From Aquatica leii (taxonomy: Eukaryota; Arthropoda; Insecta; Coleoptera; Lampyridae): a stretch of 64,000 nt of DNA. The notes below the pieces were generated by a model. That model did not search any database. It was not told where the DNA came from and saw only the letters and a program-made list of their open reading frames with translations. How positions within the stretch are numbered: the first letter of the stretch is position 1; each line of letters opens with the position of its first letter. The stretch covers positions 52,070,487 through 52,134,486 of the forward strand of contig CM069433.1 in NCBI GenBank assembly GCA_035610365.1, given 5' to 3'. The position numbers were made by a program, and so were the translations under genes. Of the stretch, positions 55,352-64,000 are shown one piece after another.

Positions 55352-58033
55352 TTTGGTTACGATATATTTTTTTCTGGGAGTGGGAGTCATAGTTACGAAT
55401 GCACCGGGGGGTATGGTATTTTGCACCCTCGGAGTGTCGTGCAATCTATAGCATTACTAAAGCAAATCCTAACTCCTGGTCCTTGCACCCTGGTTTTTCC
55501 CAGTAAACACGGACTGAAACTGTTACAGTCACAAAATTAAAACAATTGTTTCATTACGTTGTTTCGTGTTAGTTCCATTTTTATATCATTTACATGTAAC
55601 TGACAGTGAATAAATTGAAAGAGTTTCGATTTTTCACAATAAGTTTTAAACCGTTTCAATACTTGCAATTTTTTTCCCATAATCAGCAACCGTCTAAAAA
55701 CTGGTTTATTAAAACCGAACATTTTTTGAATAATTAGAATTGTTTGAAGATCGGTTAAATAAAACTGAATTATTTTCAAAACAGTAGAATCGTTTTAGTA
55801 AAAATGAATACTTTGTGATTAGTCAGCATTAGTCGTTGCTATATTTTTGATTACTGTCGTCAACGCTTGCGCTGCAAATTGATATCTTTTCACTTGTTCG
55901 GTTGCAGTTTGATAAGTGATGCTGTGTGTACAATTACGCAATGGAACAATAAACGGTAAGTCGAAGCATTTTATTATAATCCATAAATGTAACCAATATT
56001 ATTATCATTTCTGTTCTTTATGTATCATGTTTTAATTTGTATAAAAAAATGTAAATTGACACACATGATCGCGTTAAGGTAGATTATTGCGTAAATCTGA
56101 TGATACTTTAGGATTTATAATTACAGTTCAATTCTTCAAGTTTTCTATACGATTATGTACAGCTAAAGGTATTTACAGTATTTTTATAACTTTCTAATGA
56201 TTGCTAAAGTGATATCTATATTAAGTTTGTGTTGTTTTTGATTAAAAAAATGTAATTAATTTTGTGTAACTCTATGATTATGTATGTATATAAATGAAAT
56301 ATTTATTTCTGTTACAGATGCGGTTAAAAGTTGCTACCCAACAGTAACTGATGCAGTTTTCTGTGAAAAGACCACATCCAGGAAAGTTGCAATATGTAAA
56401 AAACTCAATGTGATATTGTATTTAAAAATATTTATTGTGCAATAAAATTTGAAACGTGCATTCGAAAATGTATTATTATATTATTGAAAGAATTGTTTTA
56501 GTTCATTATTGAAACAAAAAAATCATACATGTATCGATCATTTAGTATCAGTTCAAGAACGATGCTTTTAAAACGTAAACCAAATGCAACATTTAGTTTG
56601 CAACAGATTTGAATTTAAAATACCGAAACTATACTGATTCAAATAAGTGAAACAGCGATGGACTTATAGCTATTTTATTGCAGTTAGGTTTCTTTTATGT
56701 TTGAAACAAAAGTGAATAATAATTTTTTTGTTTTGAAACTGTTACTAAACATTATCAATTTTGTGTTTACTGGGTCGTTACACGGTAGGCGGTAGAACTA
56801 GTAAAACTAGAGCCCTCCCTACTGCAGATATCGCGACCCAGTCTCTTACTAAGAAATCGGCAGTTCAGCGTATAACTCGGATTGTACTCATCCTTTCTGT
56901 ATCTTATTTCTGGTCGATGTAAGCTGGCCAGTGCAGCACCGCAAACCAGCTTAACACGCGTCTATAAATAGAGGGTAGCAGTAGAACGAGGCGGAGATAG
57001 AGTGCCGTCGCACCTCCCCCCCTCCTAAAGGACATGTCGCACGACAGAATAAGTTGACGACTAACCTGTGCCAGAGCTAGACCTCACGCCCCCGAGAGGC
57101 CGACACCAGTTGATAAAGCACTAGACAGCGAGTCCCCGGTGGGGCTCTCTATCACCCTCGGATACTCGTGTTGCTGCCGTACCACGTTGGACGAGTTGCC
57201 GTCGCAGTCTCCTCCATCTTACAAAAATGGATTCGTCTGCTACCTTGCAATGTTCAATCAGCCCTCGCCCTTTAAATGCACCAGCATACTGGGGATACTG
57301 GAATTGGGTATATTGCTGCCCGTTCTATTGGTCTAAGGCGCAAAGCCACACACATAGACCTTGGGCGTATTGGTCCGCGTACGGTTACCACCAAACGCAT
57401 CCTCTGCCGGAGGGACTAGTCCCCCCTGCCATGCTTTCGTATAATAGGACTCGGCCTTTCTTTTCCCTATAAAGCTAGGTCCCAGTTTACCGGCACTAGC
57501 AAAACCCTAAGGCCCAGGCCGTGTCTTAAGTTCCTGTCTGCAGATTGAACCGAGTTTTAGAATTGGAACTAGGTCTAGATTTACCGACGTGAACAAGACG
57601 GGTTATGTTCTGCCAGTCGTGCCTGCAGTTCCTGTCCAACACTTTCCCTAGGAATTGGGTAGAGTGACTATTATTCTAAGGGAAGCGGTCACATGACAAA
57701 CCTCTCTCTCACGTATAGATCGTACACAATTAGGTCCACAATCCACGGACGTTAGACCGCCGTAGAAGGGAGCCAATCGAAAGAAAAGCGTCAACACAGC
57801 TACTACCACGTTTGGATACGGTACGTTTTGGCCGTTAACACAAGACCCAGACCTACGCTTGAACCCTGGAATTTGGTGGAAACGTATCCGTTTTAAGGGC
57901 AGCAACACCACATGGTAAAATGTAGGCCCGTGTCAATCATTTAGTTTACACCTGTACTGGAGAACCAGCACAGATGCTATCCAGAGTGCACCGCAAGGAG
58001 GCGACTAGTTTGGTTACGATATAATTTTTTCTC
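55352..58033. mobile_element. GC-rich insertion flanked by 26-bp direct repeats
   Basis: AGTTTGGTTACGATATA plus nine further bases at about 55350-55375 recurs at 58007-58032 with one mismatch over 26 bases, bracketing about 2.63 kb. The left 125 bp (55375-55498) and the right 1.23 kb (56775-58006) are far richer in G and C than anything nearby. The right part contains CGTCTATAAATAGAGGG (near 56958), a strong TATA-type promoter, and a C-run. Frames at 57139-57336, 57227-57472 and 57648-57911 (minus) have no recognisable domains. A large solo LTR, a LINE-type insertion with a long target duplication, or captured foreign DNA are all possible. Confidence 0.55.
55499..56774. mobile_element. 1.28-kb TIR element nested in the GC-rich insertion
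   Basis: CCCAGTAAACAC at 55499-55510 is mirrored by GTGTTTACTGGG at 56763-56774. Near both ends a GAAACTGTTAC-type block recurs in inverted order. The inside is AT-rich and has no transposase. It breaks the GC-rich insertion into two unequal parts. No target duplication was found. Confidence 0.6.
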
Positions 58034-61000
58034 AAGTTAATAACGATTACATCTCTAGCTTTGATGGTGTATCTAGTCTACAAAACATAAAGATTAGCAT
58101 GGAATCCAAAAAAGCTACCTTACATAAAATTGCGGGTATTTTACGTCAAAGAATTAATTAACGTGCGGACAATACGATTGATCGTTGTTATATAATACCT
58201 CAAATAATAAACAAAAAAGAATGCAGGAAAGAGGTTTCTAATATATTATATCAGTTTGTTACTTAGCTGGTACATGAAGAAGAGTTTATCAAATGCTCAT
58301 CAGAGCCTCGTTTCGATATTAACACTTTAGAGTTTGTTCAAGAATTTTAAACAGGATTGACAAAAAATGTACGTTTACGACTTTTGGCTCGTTTTTATTA
58401 ATTTTTGTCTTCCACATCATAAGGAACAAGAAATTAATAAATATGTTTTACCGCCTTGGCTGTAGCCTTAAAGAAATTAATGATTTCCGTCATGTATTGA
58501 TCCCATTCACCGACAAAAAAAAATAACTTTGTTCATGCCAGTAATGAGAATTATGAGTTAAATAAAATTGTTGGAAAAGGTACGTCGCATGCAACGCAAC
58601 TGTGTTATTTAAACATTAACATTCTATTGTTTCTAAAAGTTCACAGATAAATCGGCAATTAAAAAGGTGTTACAACTGCTTTCAATAAAAACGTATCTTT
58701 ATACAAAAAGCCATATAACCGACCAGAAACTACTAAATATGACAAAAGAACAACCAGTTATCTTAACGAGTTCAGTACTGACAATGCTATTAAATTTTTA
58801 ACTGACACGCTATAGAAAATACTACGTTACGTCAAAAAGAATAAAATTTTTCTGGGATGGGCTGAGCACAATAATTTAATCAGTTTATGCGGTAACCCAG
58901 CGTCGTACTATCCTTTCTTTTCGACGCGATCTATACAGCACTTTTTTTATTGAAAAGTATAACGCAAGTGTTAAAGCAAAGACATCTGATTGTGATCCCC
59001 AACTTGACAATTTGACAATTTACAGCAAAGCACAGAAGATAATATAGGATAAACCTTCAGAGCTAAAAAATTTCATAATCATGCAATTAGGCGGAATGCG
59101 TTTAACAGTATAAGACAAATATTTAGTGATGGTAGTCTTTTATATATTTTGTTTGTCTGTGCAGTGTATTTTGAAACGTCATGTGGACAAATGTTGTAGC
59201 AAAAGCATTAATACGAGCTCCGTGTAGATTAACATTGCCTTCAGATACTCTCAATCGTTTGTTGTTTAAGTCATTGCAAACATGAGCTGTTGCAACAGAA
59301 TTTGAAAATCCATTCAGTGAATCTGTTGATAAAATTAAATCACACTGAAATGTTGTTAAATGATGCATCAAATTTAATTGCGTTGTTTGTGATATGACTT
59401 TGGAACAAACTGTAAATAAAGACTGTAAAAGTGCTAATGGAGTACTTGATTTCACAAAAAAGAAAATACTTTGCATAAGTTTAATACACGGCATTTAATT
59501 GGGGAATATCTTGATAAGTTATAATAAATGCTAATTACTTCTTTAAAACATCATTCAAAGTACGAACGTTTAAAAATACTTTGCAAAAAAGTTGACGTCA
59601 TAACGATGATGACACAAATTAAAGACTAAATCTGTTCGACTCTACTAATAGCGATCAGTGAATCCATGTTGCTACAAGAAAACTTCCTTATGCTGAATCA
59701 CAAATTTCTTTAACACATTTTAAAGAAAAAGTTTTTGAGGATATACAGAAATTTATTCACGAACGGTTATGTTTAAATAGTAACATAAGATTTTGGAATA
59801 AAATTGGTACTAGAAACGTACCTAATTATAGATAATTTAATGACGTTTTGATTCTTTTCTTGCATTATTTTGGAAAAAAAAACTTAAATTTTATCAACCC
59901 GTGTATGGAAAAAAACTCATAGAACAACAACTACAAACAAACATAGATTTGTCACCAGTCCTTGAAATTTTCCAAAAACTTCATAAAATCGTACTAGAAT
60001 CATTATCAACCTTTTATGCAATGACAGACTATGTTACCATTAGTTCATTTTTCAAAATTGGAAAAAGAGCAGCATGAAGCATTTTCTTGTAAAATTATAA
60101 AGAAGTAAATCTTTACTTGTTTTGAAGAAGCACTTTTGAGCAAAGCGTTACTATAGAATGTTACGAGAAAATCAGATTCCTCGAGTTGGACCACCAAGAA
60201 TAAATTGTTACGCTGGTCTTCTTGTAATAAAACAAAGCAATAGTTTCTTCGGAGAGTAATCGCCAGTTTTGTTATGCGAAATTATAACGTAAATCTAAAA
60301 AAAGACGCCAAGACGATGAAAGATTAAGTTAGAGACATACCGTTTAACTCTACCCGTAGCTGGAAAACAATAAATAACACCACAGAAGTAATAACGCAGA
60401 ATATATATTTATCACAGAAGATGAAAAATGTACATAAATGTAAGTTTTCGCAAGTATTTATATGTAGTTTGAATGAATTATAAGTTGCATCGACTAGTGA
60501 GCAACAAGCTTTTACATAAACATGACGTCTGAATTTATATTCGCAAATTTTAAAATTGCAGACAAACGAAATAATTTAAGCCTTCTAGACTCAACACGCA
60601 CTGCTTATGAGTTTGTTAAGCACAAAAATATTACTAATTGTGTTAACCTAACATGCGCGTACGGTCATAAACGACATGACCACCGAAGTACAAAAAAAAA
60701 TTGAAATAGTAATACTCACAGTTAGTTTTTATCCAGTAGGGAATTAGCTAATTCCGTACTTGAGTTACCTAAAAAGTAATAATAAACTCAATATAAACAA
60801 ACATATAATGTTAACACAAGTAACAGGTCCCCTTTAGCATTCAATCATTTAAGAACGCATAGGCGCAGCGTTTCCCTTTGACTTAGCGCAATGACTTGTC
60901 CCAGTTTTCGTTTCCTGAACGTTATAAACGTTATAAAATGGCATGTCCCAAAATAAGCTTTCACTCAATACTACTTAAAAATTCGTCGACATATTCACGT

Positions 61001-61794
61001 AGAGTATCGTAAACTAACTTAATAATGAAAGCTTTTTGTTCGGCCGAAAAGACCGTTAAGCTTAGCCGTTAGCAGGAAATGAATTCGTGTTAACAGCCGA
61101 CAACGAAGAAAAGGATCGCGGATGACGTGGGACAAATTTCATACTTAAAAAATGTTTATACTAGAAAAGTTAACTACCAAAATTCTAACATAACAAGGAC
61201 AATCTAAACTAGGTAAACAATTTAAATAAAGCAAGACACTATTTTACACGATAGACGAAAAAAACGACTAATGAATTATCTCTTTATTGATAATAGCTTT
61301 ATGTTAGTTGCCAAAAAGGAATTCCACATTAAGCCATTATTTTAATATTAATACTTTTTTTCATCAGATGGTATTATTAAGTGAATATGTGAATATGAAC
61401 TGTAACGAAACATATCACACCAGTTTAAATGTATTGCACTATGGAGGGTAGAAACAAGGCCAACTTTTTTTCAAGATGATGAGCCAATCCCCAATTCCGG
61501 AAAATTCAAGAAATAAAATGTACAGACAAAATTTGTTTATCTAACAAATGTGTTTGCAAACCTGAAGAAATATTTTGCAAAATGCTTTGCAACAATTGCG
61601 ACACAGTTTTAGAGTATAGCGACGAAGATTAAATAATAGTTTTCTAAACAATCCAACTAAAGCTTTTTTTTTGCTTGTCTTCCTTTTGCCAGATAACGCC
61701 CAATGCTAATAGCTTTAAAATGTGATGTTTGCTGTTTTTATATCTACCTTGAAGCTCATGTGCTCGCAGTATATCGCAACTTTTTATTATGGTG
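58034..61794 (+). pseudogene. decayed coding remains of the 8.1-kb element
   Basis: Plus-strand frames scattered through this interval look protein-like but broken: SSLQNIKISMESKKATLHKI near 58070, then ETTKYDKRTTSYLNEFSTDN near 58730, IFLGWAEHNNLISLCGNPAS near 58850 and KEKVFEDIQKFIHERLCLNS near 59720. The minus-strand frame at 59123-59494 is a shadow. No catalytic motif can be recognised, so the type of transposase or recombinase is unknown. Confidence 0.4.
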
Positions 61795-62399
61795 TTTGCG
61801 GAGCGCGGGAGAGAAAGCGCAAACCCTGCTTTTGAACGATGCTTTCTCTAATAAAATGTTTTATTGTGATTTTATTATTAGAAATAACTTGATACGTATA
61901 ATTGAAAGAAAATATGATCTATAAAGTTTTGTAGTTTTTGGTATAACAATAAGATCAATTCATGTTATAATAATCGTGTTAGAGTGTATGAAATCAGACA
62001 AAATGATGTTAAATTGGACAGTTATGGCGTTCACTATAAATTTCTTGTTATAAATATTTGTTGCAGACAACAATTGAACTAGCCAAATTGAAGTAAATTC
62101 TTTAAACTTTTAAACGATGAAAAACGATGTCAAAAATTATAACAGTATAAATAACTCTCGAAAAATACGTCAATTTTCATGGTTTTTCGGCAATCATTTT
62201 TTTCACGACCACCTGAGAGTGTCGTAATTTTCTATTTTAAATGCAGATTTTGATAATGAACATTTTTATATATGGTTTATAATCTCATACCAAAATACTG
62301 GATTAATGTCGGTTTTCTTGCCACTACCGCCGGATTAGTAGTAGTATGTGACTAAAACCTTAGTTGGATGATTTAGTTATTTTTGAAGATTTTAGGGCT

Positions 62400-62800
62400 G
62401 ACTTTAAAAACATCACTAAAAAATTAAATCACTTTATAGACAGGTTATGATAAGACAATTCGCTTAAATATCGATCTGCATGAGTAAAGTTTCGATAAAC
62501 TGACTGTGCTAATGAAGCATCTCTATTTTGAACAAATATTTTGATGAATAGAGTTTAAGTGGCATAAAATATTTGTCTAACGCAAAAAGACTATGTTGCC
62601 AAATGACACAAGTGTCATCAACACGTATATGCACTAACATTTGAGCTTGAGATAAAATGTAGATATTGCTTCCTTTTAAAAATTTTGCACAAATACATAT
62701 ATTAATAACAATAGGTCAAAGTGAAAAACTCATGGCGACATGAAAAACTGTAATCAGTAAAAACTTGAATTTTACTGAAACAGTGTTTGTTTGAAATCTA
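62400..62800 (-). pseudogene. Penelope-like element: reverse transcriptase palm fragment
   Basis: The minus strand reads in several frames as a Penelope-type RT. A degraded G-S-P-L-S-P-like stretch occurs near 62730. VHIRVDDTCVIWQHSLFALD at about 62635-62575 aligns with the catalytic Tyr-Val-Asp-Asp-Thr-Phe block, with Arg in place of Tyr and Cys in place of Phe. It is followed by HLNSIHQNI in another frame and by SIYRNFTHADRYLSEL-like sequence near 62480. Frameshifts make it non-functional. Confidence 0.7.
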
Positions 62801-63416
62801 TTGTTTTGTTTGTACGCTTTAAATCATTTGATAAATAAAAACACGTAAGTTCTCGTTCTTACTAAATAAAAATGATTATGTTCAGATACTGATTTATCTC
62901 AAATTTTTTAACTTGAGATTTGCAATAACGTCTGTTTTTTTATTTAATACAATCGTGAATATGCTGCAGATACAGAATTTTTCTTTTATTTTGCTGTGTA
63001 GGCACTTCAACTAATTAAATTTTCAAAACTACAGAATTAGTAGCTGTTAATCTCAATGTTTGAATCGTGCAAGATAATGTATTGAATAAATGTACGTATA
63101 TTAAAAAGCTTATCATTGTTTCTAAAGACGATAAGATACTTATCGCAAGCAATTGGTTCAGTTTCAAAAAGTAATTTAAGTTGTGTTTTTGTTTATATCT
63201 CGTATTGCATGTATTTACGCTCAAGGTCATGTGAGTCTAGTTTGTGTCAGCAGAAGAGCTGCAAAAATGCGAAACATCTACGGCGATTATTTATCAGGTT
63301 TTAGCGATCTGGACCGTATTACAATACCACAGACATTACAAACAATATTATGTTTGTAAATATACAAATTACAAAACAACAAATCGTAACAAAAAATGTA
63401 TGTTACTTTGAAAAAA
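62801..63416. other. no recognisable feature
   Basis: AT-rich. Frames at 63015-63230 (-) and 63116-63304 (+) overlap and have no recognisable motif. Confidence 0.5.
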
Positions 63417-63548
63417 TCATCTAGATAATTTCATAATAGATAACCGAAAGATCATCTAGATAATGTTCAATACTTTTATCTAGATAAGAAAAAAGATGAT
63501 CAAAAATTATCTAGATGAATTATCTATATAATTTCATCTAGATAATGC
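63417..63548. repeat. cluster of ATCTAGATAA palindromic motifs
   Basis: Within 130 bp there are at least five copies of ATCTAGATAA or its near complement (TTATCTAGATGA), in both orientations and irregularly spaced. They might be transposon subterminal repeats or a protein-binding cluster. Confidence 0.65.
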
Positions 63549-64000
63549 ACAACACTGAATATAATATATCCTAAGAAATTAATTTTAAATGGAAATTTTA
63601 TACTGCCTCAAGTTTTAGCTAACTTTAACGTTTTGCGTTTTAGTAAATTATTAAAAGTAAGTTTATCAAACTTTTAAAATTTTTGTATTATGCAAAAAAG
63701 TATATTTTTATTTAATTTACGCATTTTTGTATCGATTAATATGCTTAAATATTTAAAATAATTCTAAAAAATACATAGGTAAAGCCGAGGTAAAGCTCTT
63801 ATTTTGTTTTAAGGTTATACACTTATAAACTACAATGTTGTTCAGGTATTAAACGACTACACAAGAATTAGACGCGTGATAATAAGACAATAAGAGAAAT
63901 ATAATCGGCACGATCTGTCAAAATCGTGATCGTCAAATAAAATTAGAAATTAAATAAGTGCGTGGAAAATAGTAATGAGTAATAGTAAAAGTTATCTTTT
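63549..64000. other. no recognisable feature
   Basis: AT-rich DNA to the window end, no supportable gene. Confidence 0.5.

Larger units (their letters stand above)
54220..62331 (+). mobile_element. ~8.1-kb TIR element of unknown family
   Basis: Inverted termini match over roughly 380 bases with moderate divergence. The left side is 54220-54600 and the right side about 61795-62331, read in complement. Shared blocks include CAGTATTTTGGTAT, AAAATTGACGTATTTTT, GAGAATTATTTATACTGTT-like, AACAAGAAATTTA and AGAAAGCGCAAAC (as its complement on the left). The ends start GGCG. No convincing target duplication was found. Between them are decayed plus-strand frames, including a Cys-rich N-terminal protein at 54794 and a GTAAGT donor at 55252. 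A GC-rich insertion occupies 55370-58007. I cannot assign the element to a superfamily. Confidence 0.65.

Noticed and set aside
57139-57911. Three frames in the GC-rich insertion
   Set aside because: GC-rich DNA produces longer chance frames. They overlap on both strands and show no recognisable motif.
59123-59494. 123-codon minus-strand frame
   Set aside because: It lies antisense to a decayed plus-strand frame of the 8.1-kb element and has no domain signature.
1-64000. tRNA, rRNA, snRNA genes or CRISPR arrays
   Set aside because: No cloverleaf boxes, rRNA-like GC-rich conserved blocks or regularly spaced direct repeats were recognised by eye. A tRNAscan or Rfam run could still find small RNAs that I missed.

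Overview
This window is AT-rich invertebrate DNA, almost certainly from an insect and possibly a beetle (the order is a guess). The evidence is short spliced introns with GT/AG borders, a cuticle-type elastic protein gene, a neuronal choline transporter gene, and a dense mixture of insect-type transposable-element relics. No prokaryotic-style operons, rRNA, tRNA or CRISPR arrays were seen.

Host genes. Two well-supported genes lie in the middle. At 22066-23423 (+) a three-exon gene encodes a 406-residue secreted Tyr/Gly/Ser-rich protein with about 15 YGAP repeats (resilin-like or cuticular). At 25049-26989 (-) four coding exons encode a 591-residue high-affinity choline transporter (SLC5A7/ChT family). 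A third, unidentified gene is suggested by two phase-compatible exons at 53239-53512 (-) with good splice sites and a nearby poly(A) signal.

The most interesting object is a young Ty3/gypsy LTR retrotransposon at 5595-12253. It has two identical 474-bp LTRs and a 4-bp ATAA target duplication. Its polyprotein carries Gag, protease, RT, RNase H and integrase. After integrase it carries a macrodomain of the TARG1/OARD1 ADP-ribosyl-hydrolase type with the two key residues kept, then a CCCH zinc finger. The frame runs through the polypurine tract into the 3' LTR. One base appears to be missing from an A-run inside RT, splitting the polyprotein into two frames.

Layout. 1-5590: a DDE_3-type transposase relic, a complete-looking hammerhead ribozyme flanked by 53-bp direct repeats, and an internally deleted Helitron. 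5595-12253: the gypsy element. 12.6-20.2 kb: a LINE RT relic, palindromic repeats, a 1.29-kb TIR element with an 18-bp CGATACGTATCG array, a mariner-type element and a piggyBac-type element. 22-27 kb: the two host genes. 27-43 kb: a GC-rich TATA-containing patch, copia, a foldback repeat, pogo/Tigger, a palindromic MITE, a Penelope-like GIY-YIG fragment and a second piggyBac relic. 43.9-50.9 kb: two Harbinger copies with antisense MADF/BESS accessory genes interleaved with the transposase exons. 54.2-62.3 kb: an 8.1-kb element with long inverted repeats and no family I can name, itself invaded by a GC-rich insert containing another TIR element. 62.4-62.8 kb: a Penelope-like RT relic.

All family names come from recognising motifs by eye; no search was run.
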